From assembly GCA_965208775.1 (NCBI GenBank), contig OZ242360.1, positions 2,108,001 through 2,172,000 of the forward strand: DNA of 64,000 nucleotides, given 5' to 3'. Position numbers and translations under genes: made by a program. Each line of letters starts with the position of its first letter. Position 1 is the first letter of the stretch. The stretch comes from JAPOVO01 sp026708165 (lineage in GTDB: Bacteria > Chloroflexota > UBA11872 > VXNJ01). The notes under the pieces were generated by a model. That model saw only the letters and a list, made by a program, of their open reading frames with translations. It was not told the origin of the DNA and searched no databases. This document shows, piece by piece, positions 43,826 through 53,057 of the stretch.

Positions 43826-45006
43826 TCCAGCTTCCCGAGAAATGCCTTGACGAGCGCGGCTCGTGAATTCCAGGAGTATCCGCGCGCGACCTCCCGGGCG
43901 TTGAGAGTGAGCTTATTCCGCAACTGTTCATCCATCGCGACTCGCTCGATTCCGGCCGCAAGGGCGGCGGGATCGTCGGGTTTAACCAGAAGCGCCGAAT
44001 GATGGGGCCGTACGATTTCGCGCACGGCCGGAACGTCGGACGCCACGACGGGCTTGCCGGACGCCAAATACTCGAACAGCTTGAGCGGCGAGGTGTATTT
44101 TGCCGAAATCTCGGCTTTGCTTGAATTCGGCAGAACGGCTACATCTGCGGCTGCCAGATAGAGCGCGGCGTCGTGAACGGGTAGATGACCGACGACCCGG
44201 ATGCGCTCGTTGGTCGAAGCAAGATCCTGAATCCTGCTCAAGTCCGGTTCGATGCCGCCAACGAGGACGATGCGCCACTGGTGAGGCAGATGCCGGGCCG
44301 CGTCAACCAGCGTGTCTACGCCCTTCCATGGAAAGAAGTGGCCCGTATAAACCGCCATCGTGGAGTCGAAATCTATTCCAAGACGTTCTCTCGCCAGTGA
44401 CTTTGCGGGGAGACTCGAATAGGCGTCAAAGTCCACGCCGTCGCGTGCGGTAAGGATGCTCTGCGGATCGAAACCCATTTCGATGTACCAATCGCGAAGG
44501 TGGTCGGAAATAGCGACGATGGCGTCGGCGCGGCGTGCGGACCACAGGTGGAGCTTCCTGGCGAAATTCGACCGAGGCAGCGTATGCACTTCGAACACGA
44601 AAAGCCTGCCACGTCCGGTGGAAAGCAGGTTCAGGATTGTGAGGACGAGCAGATCGCGGGAATACAGGACGCAGGCGGGCAGTCTGGCAACGAACAGGAG
44701 CGCGGCGAAAGTGAAAGTCAAGATCTGAATGAAATGTGCGACTCGGGGCGCCGGTCCCGAAGCCAGCCAGGGCCAGTCAAGGGTGACCCTTTTGACAGGA
44801 TCGATGCACGGCAGCCCGACGAGTCCGAAGCATTCTTTGACTGAGTAGTAGTCGAACACGTTTCGCACGCGCTTCATAAGCTCGGTGTTGGCGCGCACGG
44901 GATAGACCATTCGTACGCGCTGGAAGACTGTCGAGAACCCGGCTGCCATCTGCATAATCTGCAATACGTGCGCACGCTCGCTGGGGACCCGCACGTTGGC
45001 AACCAT
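43822..45006 (-). CDS. Glycosyltransferase family 4
   Basis: A 394-residue GT-B transferase. I use the ATG at 45006, 29 bases after the upstream stop; the longer frame would overlap the neighbour by 79 bases. AVYTGHFFPWKGVDTLV begins the donor domain and SPLKLFEYLASGKPVVAS occupies the EX7E position. VFDYYSVKECFGLVG in the N-terminal domain resembles relatives in other polysaccharide clusters. Confidence 0.88.
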   Translation of the reverse strand: MVANVRVPSERAHVLQIMQMAAGFSTVFQRVRMVYPVRANTELMKRVRNVFDYYSVKECFGLVGLPCIDPVKRVTLDWPWLASGPAPRVAHFIQILTFTFAALLFVARLPACVLYSRDLLVLTILNLLSTGRGRLFVFEVHTLPRSNFARKLHLWSARRADAIVAISDHLRDWYIEMGFDPQSILTARDGVDFDAYSSLPAKSLARERLGIDFDSTMAVYTGHFFPWKGVDTLVDAARHLPHQWRIVLVGGIEPDLSRIQDLASTNERIRVVGHLPVHDAALYLAAADVAVLPNSSKAEISAKYTSPLKLFEYLASGKPVVASDVPAVREIVRPHHSALLVKPDDPAALAAGIERVAMDEQLRNKLTLNAREVARGYSWNSRAALVKAFLGKLD

Positions 45007-45035
45007 TACGAGTTCCCGGAACACCGCGGGAGTGC

Positions 45036-46853
45036 TCAACGCCGGTAGGAGACGGAAATAGTCCCGGGTCTTTGATCTGCTTGAATTCGCAGCCCGCCTC
45101 GGCTGGCAGACCACTCCCAGGCGGATTCCACGTCGAGGCTGTCCACTCCTTCGGGAGGAGAGTACGAAAGGTCAGTTATCGGCGACTCGCTTTCCAGCGT
45201 TTCGATCACGCCTAGACCTTGCTCGTTGATTTCATAGTCTCGCCGAATGGCCACGCCTTCAAGCATGTTGCCTTCCATGTTCGCCATTCCGCCTACCACC
45301 GTTGCCCTATTGGGCGATTTGGTTGCTTGCCAGCATCGCCAGAACCGGCTCCTGAATTGTGGTCCAAAGGCGTCAGTGAGAAGTTGGCGAATATCACGGG
45401 CCAGTTGAATGACCGCCCGCAGCCTGCGTCCCGAATGCCAGATGCTCCTTGCCACGTGCAGTCGAAATCGCAGATCGCTGTCTAGTCGGTTTGTTCTAAG
45501 CATGGCGCCTAAGCTGTCTTGAACGCCTAATCTTTCGGACGAAGACCAGCCTGTCCCACCGCTCCCTGCCCCGACGGCCTCGTTTTGCCATCCAAAACGG
45601 CGCTTGCCGAGATAGACAACCTCGCCGTGGTCTGCCGCGGCTCCCCACAGAAGGTTGCGAGGTTCGGGGCGTGCGGCAATCAGCGCGCACGTAGCAGGAG
45701 TCTGCATGCGAATGAGTCCGGCGTTCGGGAAGAGGCGCACGGAATCGCCTGCTGGCAATGTGCCGTTAGCGAAGTCCGGTTGTATATCGGTTTTCTCGCA
45801 GGCGCGCGCCAGCCAAGCCACGTCCGCTGTGTGGAAATGACGGCACAGAAAGCCGGGATCGCCCGTGGGCATGCCACGAAAGGCGCCATCGTCGTCCTGC
45901 GTTTCCAGCAGGCGCGCGCATTTGACGCTGATTTCATCTCGAACGTCTTCTAACTTCCCCAAGGCGGCGAGCGCGTAGATGTCGTAGGGATGGCTGCCTG
46001 CTTCCATGTCGCCAGCCCAAAACCATCGCTTGGACTCCATAGCAAGCGGCTTGTAGCCGCTGGGCGTGGAGGCCGCGCGAAGGAAGTCGAGACCGGCTTG
46101 CAGGGGGCGTCGAAACTTCTCAAGCTCCCCGCAAAGCGTAAGTGCGTACGCCGCAAAAGCCAGGACCCGCGATTGATAGTAGACGCTGACGCCAGCCGCC
46201 CCGTCGTGAATGCCGAAGCGGATTGGGGAGGGGTGGTAGGGAAACGAACCATCGGGGTTCTGGTCGTCGATAGATCTTTCGACGGATTCGACTACCGCGG
46301 CTTTCCAGCTTGGCTCGCCGGTAAGGCTGAAGGCTGCCGCCAGTCCGGCAGCGCCCCATAGCCGCTGGTTGGTTACCTCCTTCGATACAACCGCGTTGAG
46401 GAGATAGGACTCGCAATTTTTGGTAATTGCTTCGATCGCAAGACCCTGGAGGTCCGGGGCGATCTCATCCCCAAACCGAAGTATGAGGGTCGATAAAGCG
46501 TCGGTACACTCGCCGCTGTCGATGACGTTGTTGGAGTTATTGGCGGGATGCAGTCTGCCTGGATGGTATATCCACGTGCCATGATCCGGGTCTTGGGTCA
46601 GCCGGTTGGCAATTGTTACGGCGCGCGATTCTGCCCGGTTTAGATATTGTGGGTCACCGGTTGTCGCATACAGAAAGCCGTCGATGACGATGGATCGCGC
46701 CGAGCGCCCCGTGTGATCGATTCTGTGCTCGGGACATACTAGCTCGCCTGTCGCCGCAGTAGCGGCGTGCATATTGTCAGAGACCCGGACTAGAGCTTCC
46801 AACACCTCTGTGCTGTGCTTTCGAACGGGGAGCGTTGCCTGCGGATCCGTCAT
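45036..46853 (-). CDS. Unassigned 605-residue protein, possibly an alpha-toroid polysaccharide enzyme
   Basis: I cannot name the family. Residues about 15-400 alternate helical segments with repeated motifs that suggest an (alpha/alpha) barrel: HTGRSARSIVID, NNVIDSGECTDALSTLI, TNQRLWGAAGLAAAF, NPDGSFPYH, DGAAGVSVYYQSRVLAFAAYAL and HFHTADVAWLARA. The last 200 residues look beta-rich. That order is known from polysaccharide lyases and from heparinase- or alginate-lyase-like proteins. No signal peptide is seen. The gene overlaps the acyltransferase stop by an ATGA. Confidence 0.5.
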   Translation of the reverse strand: MTDPQATLPVRKHSTEVLEALVRVSDNMHAATAATGELVCPEHRIDHTGRSARSIVIDGFLYATTGDPQYLNRAESRAVTIANRLTQDPDHGTWIYHPGRLHPANNSNNVIDSGECTDALSTLILRFGDEIAPDLQGLAIEAITKNCESYLLNAVVSKEVTNQRLWGAAGLAAAFSLTGEPSWKAAVVESVERSIDDQNPDGSFPYHPSPIRFGIHDGAAGVSVYYQSRVLAFAAYALTLCGELEKFRRPLQAGLDFLRAASTPSGYKPLAMESKRWFWAGDMEAGSHPYDIYALAALGKLEDVRDEISVKCARLLETQDDDGAFRGMPTGDPGFLCRHFHTADVAWLARACEKTDIQPDFANGTLPAGDSVRLFPNAGLIRMQTPATCALIAARPEPRNLLWGAAADHGEVVYLGKRRFGWQNEAVGAGSGGTGWSSSERLGVQDSLGAMLRTNRLDSDLRFRLHVARSIWHSGRRLRAVIQLARDIRQLLTDAFGPQFRSRFWRCWQATKSPNRATVVGGMANMEGNMLEGVAIRRDYEINEQGLGVIETLESESPITDLSYSPPEGVDSLDVESAWEWSASRGGLRIQADQRPGTISVSYRR

Positions 46854-47455
46854 ACCCGCTGGCCAATTTTCCGGGCCGGGACTCCGGCGACGATTTGGTG
46901 GGGCTCGACGTCGCTTGTCACGACTGACCGAATGGCCACTACCGCCCCATTACCGATTCGGACTCCCGGGAGGATCACAACGTCGCTGTAGATCATCACG
47001 TCGTCGCCGATTGTCACCGGGCTTGTAGAGATGGCCGCGCGCAAAACCGGCGTGTTGCGGCTGGCGGTTTCGTGCTTGTGAGAGATTATCTGACAGTCGC
47101 GGCCTACATGAGACGCTTCTCCGATTGTCACCGAGCCGGAGCAATCGATCCGGCAGCCGGACAGGACCTCGGTTTTGGCTCCGATTTGAAGCTCGGCGGG
47201 ACTGGTTACCCCATATTCCCGACCGACTCGAACGTCGCGCTTGATCTCGCAACCATCGCCCAGAACGACGCGCATGCCTCGTGGGTAGTAGAACCGCGGA
47301 TGCAGCTTTACGCCGCGCCCAACGGAAACTTGGCCGTCTAGCGCCAGAGCCACGCGGCGCAGCCGGGCCACGGCTCGGTCGTATGGACTAAACCATGCGA
47401 AGTCGGGAAGCTGGAAAACCAGCCGGGCTAGCAGTCGCCCCCATTTCCCTATCAC
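46850..47455 (-). CDS. Hexapeptide-repeat O-acyltransferase
   Basis: A 201-residue left-handed beta-helix acyltransferase. The GTG at 47455 has GGAGG 11 bases upstream and falls just after the stop of the preceding gene. Hexapeptide turns run from VSVGRGVKLHP through IDCSGSVTIGEASHVGRDCQII and DDVMIYSDVVILPGVRIGNGAVVAIRSVV. SHKHET carries the catalytic-type His. It should transfer an acetyl group to a sugar of the glycan. Confidence 0.88.
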   Translation of the reverse strand: MIGKWGRLLARLVFQLPDFAWFSPYDRAVARLRRVALALDGQVSVGRGVKLHPRFYYPRGMRVVLGDGCEIKRDVRVGREYGVTSPAELQIGAKTEVLSGCRIDCSGSVTIGEASHVGRDCQIISHKHETASRNTPVLRAAISTSPVTIGDDVMIYSDVVILPGVRIGNGAVVAIRSVVTSDVEPHQIVAGVPARKIGQRV

Positions 47456-47462
47456 TTTGCGT

Positions 47463-48569
47463 TTAGCCTCCAGCCGCCGGTTGGGCCGAGCGTGGAAAAG
47501 CGCCGCGGCAAACGGCTTCGAAGAGGCCAACCAGACGATCGGCAAATCCCGTCAATCCGTGATCGGCTTCGACAGTCTGCCGCAGGGATGCGGCAATTCG
47601 TGCGCGCAATTCCGGGCTGTCGAGCAAACGGGCAGTCTTGGCGGCCAGGGCTGCCGGATCGCTGCCCTCAATGTAGAGATCGTCCGCGAACGGTCCGACG
47701 ACCGGCTTGTACGAAGGATTGTTGGATACGGTGGGCACTCCGGCCAGCAGACTCTCAAGGCCGTTCTTATCCAGCGAAGGCATTTCTCGAAGTGAGAGGG
47801 CGACATGCGTCCGGGCGAGCGCTAACGGCATTTCATCGCCGGGCACGGCGCCGAGAAACCGGACTCTCTCCGTCAATTCCAATTCGTCGACACGTCTATG
47901 CAGGCATCGCATGTAGTCGCGGTCGCCATCGTGGAACGGCGTTCCGGCCACTTCCAGGATTGGGGTACCGGGGTGGTCGCGCAGCACGGTGTGTCCGAGC
48001 GCATCTACCGCCAGATGGACCTGCTTCATCGGTGTGATCCGAGAGGCGGCGATTATGACCGGAGGATCAGATTTGGCGACGCCTGCTGCCGTATATCGCG
48101 ACGCGTCAATACCGTGGCCTAGAACCGCCACCTTATCGCCTTCCAGAGGGTAACTGTCGGTCGATGCGGTCGCGACGGCGTCGACGATTCGGTGGGCGAT
48201 TCGGAGCCGGTTCGAGAGTCCATGGCTGGCGTACCAGAGGCATACGGGCACACCCACCGGTTTGGCAAAGGCCGCAGCCATCAAAGCGTAAGCCGGTACC
48301 ATGTGCGCGAATACCAGATCGACGTCTTTCGTCGAGACACGCCGCCCAAGCTCGGCGGCGAGCGCAACCGCCGCGCGCTTGGCAGATACCCCCTCGGTGC
48401 GGCGCAGCGGTGTGACGCTAACGTTGTCGGGAAGCTGGAACGTGCCCACGCGTGCGGCGGCGACCACGAGTTCATCCACTCTGAAGGAAATCGCTTCCGC
48501 CCAATCGTGCGCAACGCGCAAAACGCTGCTCGATTCATCCAACTCCTGGACGATCATTAGAACTTTCAA
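47463..48569 (-). CDS. Glycosyltransferase family 4
   Basis: About 368 residues from a TTG that overlaps the upstream stop as TTGA; GAGG lies nine bases before. The longer frame upstream is a shadow of the neighbour. VIIAASRITPMKQVHLAVDAL opens the donor domain, and MPSLDKNGLESLLAGVPTVS takes the EX7E position. VWYASHGLSNRLRIAHRIVD is in the acceptor domain. Confidence 0.87.
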   Translation of the reverse strand: MKVLMIVQELDESSSVLRVAHDWAEAISFRVDELVVAAARVGTFQLPDNVSVTPLRRTEGVSAKRAAVALAAELGRRVSTKDVDLVFAHMVPAYALMAAAFAKPVGVPVCLWYASHGLSNRLRIAHRIVDAVATASTDSYPLEGDKVAVLGHGIDASRYTAAGVAKSDPPVIIAASRITPMKQVHLAVDALGHTVLRDHPGTPILEVAGTPFHDGDRDYMRCLHRRVDELELTERVRFLGAVPGDEMPLALARTHVALSLREMPSLDKNGLESLLAGVPTVSNNPSYKPVVGPFADDLYIEGSDPAALAAKTARLLDSPELRARIAASLRQTVEADHGLTGFADRLVGLFEAVCRGAFPRSAQPAAGG

Positions 48570-49750
48570 GCCGCGAGCCTCTTTGAGTTGCTGAGCGCCA
48601 GCTCCCGGTACGCCGCCGCGTAGCGCTCGAGAGTTATGTCTCTGGCGAACGGCCTGACCGCTTCCACGCTCAAAGCACCCATTGAGGACAGAGTCTCCGG
48701 ATCGCCGAGTGTATCTAGCACGGCGGAGGCTATTCCCCGAGCGTCCCATTGAACGATGCGTCCAATAAGTCCGTCCCGGACTACCTCGGGCATGATTCCA
48801 ACCGGCGTCGAAACAACCGGAGTTCCGCAGGCCATGGCTTCCAGGCATACGCGAGGCAGCCCCTCGTTGTAGGACGTGCAGATCAGCATCTTCGATTGAG
48901 AATAGGCATCGGATACGTCCTCTTGAGAAGGCAGCCAGCCGGCAAAACTGAAGTTTGGCAGCGCGCCCGCGGTCGCCAAATCACGCTTGAATCTCGGAGT
49001 CTCGGGCCCCTCGCCTATTACCAGGAACTTAGTTTGCGGGCGGCTCGTTGCGATGATTCCCGCGGCTTTTGCGAGCAGGTCCAGCCCTTTGTTAGGGACG
49101 AGCCGGCCGCAGAAAACCACGTCCCAGCGCCTTGGAGCGCCGACCTTGGGATGGAAGACCTCGAAATCAAGATATGCGGACGACAGCGTGAGAATTCGGT
49201 CCGCGGGAACGTTCCACGAAGCGAGCAACTCGGGCATCTCCTTACGATTGACCACGCGAAAGGCCTGCACCTCACTGCGCACCCACTGCACGTACCACCG
49301 TGTGAGGAGCTTAAGGAGCGCCTCAGTCGCGTTGGCCGCGCGGGGATGCCCCGGCACGTGATGGATTTCAGACACAAAAGGAATGCCAAACGTCGACTTG
49401 AGATTCTGAGCCGCCATGCCGTTGTAAAAGCGGCCAAAGTCGTGACTGACGACCAGCGAATAGGGGCGTTCGCTAATCAACGCGGCCGCCTTACTCGATA
49501 TGAAGCCGGATTGCGACCAGCGTCCGCGAAAACTGGGATGCACGAACACGTTTCCGTGAAGGCTGCGGGAGGAGGCTCCGATGGCCGGAGGGGTGATCAC
49601 GTCGATGCGGTCGAAGTGGGGCGCCAGTCCGCCGAGGGTCACGTGAAAAGGTCCAAGCTTTCCCTGAGCGACATCCCTGTCGCCGCTAAGCATCAGGAGG
49701 TTGAGACTATTCACGACGTGTTTCGTTGCTGTTGGCCATCCGTCGGTCAT
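48566..49750 (-). CDS. Glycosyltransferase family 4
   Basis: A 394-residue GT-B transferase. VVFCGRLVPNKGLDLLAKA starts the donor domain and EGLPRVCLEAMACGTPVVS is a complete EX7E motif. The N-terminal residues before NLLMLSGDRDVAQGKLGPFH may be extra; a GTG ten residues or so downstream could be the real start. Confidence 0.89.
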   Translation of the reverse strand: MTDGWPTATKHVVNSLNLLMLSGDRDVAQGKLGPFHVTLGGLAPHFDRIDVITPPAIGASSRSLHGNVFVHPSFRGRWSQSGFISSKAAALISERPYSLVVSHDFGRFYNGMAAQNLKSTFGIPFVSEIHHVPGHPRAANATEALLKLLTRWYVQWVRSEVQAFRVVNRKEMPELLASWNVPADRILTLSSAYLDFEVFHPKVGAPRRWDVVFCGRLVPNKGLDLLAKAAGIIATSRPQTKFLVIGEGPETPRFKRDLATAGALPNFSFAGWLPSQEDVSDAYSQSKMLICTSYNEGLPRVCLEAMACGTPVVSTPVGIMPEVVRDGLIGRIVQWDARGIASAVLDTLGDPETLSSMGALSVEAVRPFARDITLERYAAAYRELALSNSKRLAA

Positions 49751-49834
49751 TATGGCCCAGCGAGGCCGGGGGTATAGAGAAATCCGCGCACATAATTCCC
49801 CAGGGACAGGCGGAATGGGGTTTCGTGGCTGTTG

Positions 49835-51241
49835 TCACTCGCGACGAAAGTAGGCCACCAGGTTCCCAGTGACGATTCCGGCCAGCCCCAGCAGCGACGC
49901 AATCAGGCTTGCCGCCGCGAAGCCGAGGAGCGCGCCGACGATGCGCCAGGACTCCGGTACGTCGAATGCGAGTGAATAAGCCAATCGGACCAGATCGCCC
50001 GACTTCAAGGTCAAGATGATCCTATATATGCCCGGTTGGGCGCCTTCGAAGTCGTGAGATATCGATTTGGAGCGGGTTATGTCCGCCCGGCCGGGGTTCA
50101 TTGCGTTGACGATCAGGTTCTCGCCGATTTCCACGGGCTCCTCTTCACCCGGCTCTTCCATGATGACTTCCAGTGTTCCCTGCCCGGAGAGCGCGAAAAT
50201 CCGCAGGGATCTAGTAAAGTCGGCGACTTTCAACGTCACCGCGATGGGGATCTCCGAACTGAGGGCTAACGAGTTGCGCCGTGTCTCCCATTCTTGGCGG
50301 TCGCGGGCCACGCCTCCCGCAAACCAGACTGCCAGCGATAGAACAAACACCGCCAGCAGTGGCTTTCCGAGCGTCGAGTTGAGCTTTGCCATCGGTTCCA
50401 TCCAGGGAGGCACTTCCCTAGTGCTGTCCCTGTCGACTACGACGGTTGCATCGAGTATCGGGTCAGGGGCGCGGCGCCAGTCTCGCTCGACCGCTCTCAG
50501 CTCGACCGAATCGCGCTTGGCGCGGCTCACGCGCTGCTGATATTCGATGAAGGAGTCAGGGGCTTGTTCCTCGGTCTCAGAAGGCGCCGGTTCGACCGGT
50601 TTGGCGGTCGGGACGACGAAACCCGCGATCCGGGCGAACCACCATCGCCAAACGGTTAGAAGCACCAGACTCATGGGCACTGTAATCAGAAGCGTCAGCA
50701 TGAGTATTCCAATGTCAGAAGTCCAGATTCGATCGGCGAGGGTCAATTCCGCCCAGTATTCACGGTTTACCAACCGGGAACCGTACTCGAGCATGGACAG
50801 ATAACCCCAGATAGCGATACCGGCCGCGCAGGCTCCGAAGATAGGCAGCAGTACTCCGGCGAGACCCCACGATGCTCTGGCGCGCCCGACGCTGTGGAAC
50901 ACTTGTCCGAGCGCGAGTCCCGAAAGGCCGAAGACGACAAAAACGAACCACAGGTTGGATATGAACGCCAATCCGCCTGAGGCACCCTCAGCGATGCTGG
51001 CGGCTTGTGTCAGCCGCTGCCCGTCCGATTCGAACCGGGCCGGTCCCAGTCCCTCGATGGTGCTGTGTGGAGCGATGAAGCCTACGAGGACGAAGAAGGC
51101 TTCTATGAGGACTGCCATAGTGACAGCGCCCAATACCCCGGCAGCCAGGCCGATCAGCCTGGATTTCGACGCCGGTCCTTCGAGAACCGCGTCTCGCAGG
51201 CGCACGGCTTCCGGTTGCTTTCGTTGAGGGACAGGCGGCAT
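49835..51241 (-). CDS. Unknown membrane protein with outer beta domain, in the glycan locus
   Basis: A 468-residue protein I do not recognise. Hydrophobic segments lie at about 29-56, 90-114, 123-149, 174-206, 292-313 and 431-464. A charged region (about 210-290) probably faces the cytoplasm, and a beta-rich region (about 315-430, with TLKVADFTRSLRIF and GIYRIILTLKSG) probably lies outside. It has no Wzy, Wzz or GT-C signature that I can see. Position between glycosyltransferases suggests a role in glycan export or assembly, but nothing more can be said. Confidence 0.6.
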   Translation of the reverse strand: MPPVPQRKQPEAVRLRDAVLEGPASKSRLIGLAAGVLGAVTMAVLIEAFFVLVGFIAPHSTIEGLGPARFESDGQRLTQAASIAEGASGGLAFISNLWFVFVVFGLSGLALGQVFHSVGRARASWGLAGVLLPIFGACAAGIAIWGYLSMLEYGSRLVNREYWAELTLADRIWTSDIGILMLTLLITVPMSLVLLTVWRWWFARIAGFVVPTAKPVEPAPSETEEQAPDSFIEYQQRVSRAKRDSVELRAVERDWRRAPDPILDATVVVDRDSTREVPPWMEPMAKLNSTLGKPLLAVFVLSLAVWFAGGVARDRQEWETRRNSLALSSEIPIAVTLKVADFTRSLRIFALSGQGTLEVIMEEPGEEEPVEIGENLIVNAMNPGRADITRSKSISHDFEGAQPGIYRIILTLKSGDLVRLAYSLAFDVPESWRIVGALLGFAAASLIASLLGLAGIVTGNLVAYFRRE

Positions 51242-51351
51242 CTAGCGAAGTCTCGGCACTGAGACGTGAAAAACTGGCGGGTGGCCAGGGTTGCGGCAAT
51301 CCGCGGATCCGTGGCGCGGGCGCCCGTCTCCTCCGCCCGACGACCTATCGC

Positions 51352-52494
51352 CTACGCGATCTCCGCTGTGGCTTTGCAAAGTGACACCGTTTCCTCCACC
51401 AGCCGGTCCCAGCGGTATTGTGCCAGTCCCTGGCGCGCGGCGTTGGATAATCGACATCCCAGACTCCGATTGGATAACAATGAGCGGACTGCCTGAATCA
51501 TCGCCTCGTGGTCGCCGTAGTTCACAAGAAGTGCGTTGATCCCGTCTTCCAGTATTTCGAGGTTTCCGCCGACGGTGGTCGTGACAATCTTGGCACCCGC
51601 CCAGCGGGCCTCGAGCAGGACATGAGACATGCCTTCGTAGCTTGTGTTTAGGACGAACACGTCTGCGGCAGCGAGATAGCTGTAAACGTCGGCCTGCTGC
51701 ACCGCTCCGATGAATTTCGCTCGCGCGCCTTCAGTCCTGGCAAGACTCTCAAGGAATCCGCGCTCGGGGCCGTCTCCAGCTATCACGAGCGTGGCGTCGG
51801 GTCCGAAGCTGCGCGACATGCGGATTAGATCGTCGATCTTCTTCCACGAATATAGCCGCGCCACGGTCAGCACCATCGGGCCGTCGACGCCTACCGAGCG
51901 TCGAAGCTCGTCCGAGCCGATGCGGATTTCTGGGCTGCTCGTGAGCGCGTTGTTGATAACGACGACTTTCCGCGGCCGTACGCCCCATCCGCCGACGAGT
52001 CCTTTTAGATACAGGCTTGGCACCACGACACGCGTTGCAAACTTGCAGTACAGCATTTGCGCCAGGCGCACCAACTCGACCTTGATCGCATAGCGCCGGG
52101 TCTGAAACTCGTCGATGGTGTCGGAAGTCCAAAGCTGTCTGGTTGCGTATTCCCACGCGAAATCGCCGACTACCTTCAAAATTCTGGGCTTTAACGCGGC
52201 AGCGCCGCCGAATACCGCTGGGAGCTCGAGTCCATTGACGTAGATAATGTCCGACCTGAGCGCCCACAGCCACACCCAGACGAATACCTGCGCGAATCGC
52301 AGCGGCACCGGCAGACGCCTGGAGACCCGCTTTACGGGATATGGCTCCGGTCCGGGACCAGTGTCGCCGTCCGTGCAGACGACGGCGCGGACGGCGTAAC
52401 CGCGGGCGTGCAGTTCGGCGGCAAGCCTCGATATGTGCGTCGCCGGCCCGCCGATATCGGGCGGGAAAAGGTTGGATACGAAGAGGACTCGCAT
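51352..52494 (-). CDS. Glycosyltransferase family 4
   Basis: About 380 residues from the ATG at 52494 (a TTG is directly before it). SNLFPPDIGGPATHISRLA is the acceptor-domain loop, VLTVARLYSWKKIDDLI starts the donor domain, and EGMSHVLLEARWAG is the EX7E motif. It is the first glycosyltransferase of the locus in transcription order, with about 110 bases before the next gene. Confidence 0.89.
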   Translation of the reverse strand: MRVLFVSNLFPPDIGGPATHISRLAAELHARGYAVRAVVCTDGDTGPGPEPYPVKRVSRRLPVPLRFAQVFVWVWLWALRSDIIYVNGLELPAVFGGAAALKPRILKVVGDFAWEYATRQLWTSDTIDEFQTRRYAIKVELVRLAQMLYCKFATRVVVPSLYLKGLVGGWGVRPRKVVVINNALTSSPEIRIGSDELRRSVGVDGPMVLTVARLYSWKKIDDLIRMSRSFGPDATLVIAGDGPERGFLESLARTEGARAKFIGAVQQADVYSYLAAADVFVLNTSYEGMSHVLLEARWAGAKIVTTTVGGNLEILEDGINALLVNYGDHEAMIQAVRSLLSNRSLGCRLSNAARQGLAQYRWDRLVEETVSLCKATAEIA

Positions 52495-52587
52495 CAACGC
52501 TGGCGGTGAGCAGTCAGACGCACGGTCTCGCGGAGCCGGTCAAAGGCAGCGAGGCGACGAGCGTTGCAACTCGTGAGCGCAGCGACT

Positions 52588-52923
52588 TCAGGCTTTTTCC
52601 TTGCGCCACCACGAGCTATGGGAATACGGGTCCGTGTGCCTGGGGTTGTCGCGAACGAATCCCGCGAATTTCAATGCCGAGTTGTTGCGCAGAGCTACCG
52701 AGATTACCTGGCCGTGTAGCGCCATTCTGGCCAGCCGCTCGTCGTTTCCCAACGTCTCCAACGCGGCTTCGTACGCCGCCTGCCCGTCGAGGTCCTCCAT
52801 CAGGACTTCTATGAATCGCTTGGTCGAAAACTGACATCTGGGAAGCCCGGCGACGACCCGGTCCACCTCGGGAATCAAGACCTCACGGGCTTCGGATACG
52901 TCGGGCTCTGTGAATTCGCGCAT
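52588..52923 (-). CDS. Small protein of unknown function
   Basis: About 111 residues from the ATG at 52923; the frame is open 14 codons further. It is acidic to neutral, with segments EAREVLIPEVDRVVAGLP, EDLDGQAAYEAALETLG and LARMALHGQVISVALRN that look helical. No family is recognised. It is divergent from the dCMP deaminase gene and may lead the glycan locus. Confidence 0.45.
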   Translation of the reverse strand: MREFTEPDVSEAREVLIPEVDRVVAGLPRCQFSTKRFIEVLMEDLDGQAAYEAALETLGNDERLARMALHGQVISVALRNNSALKFAGFVRDNPRHTDPYSHSSWWRKEKA

Positions 52924-53057
52924 GGTCGATTTTCGATCCCTGATGAGGGGCCGTCCGCCGGTCACCCCGAAACCTTGGCACTAGATCATAACGGCGGAGA
53001 GAAACATGCGTTGTGTGTGAAAATGCGGCGTGTCGAAATCCTGGATTCGGAGAACCC

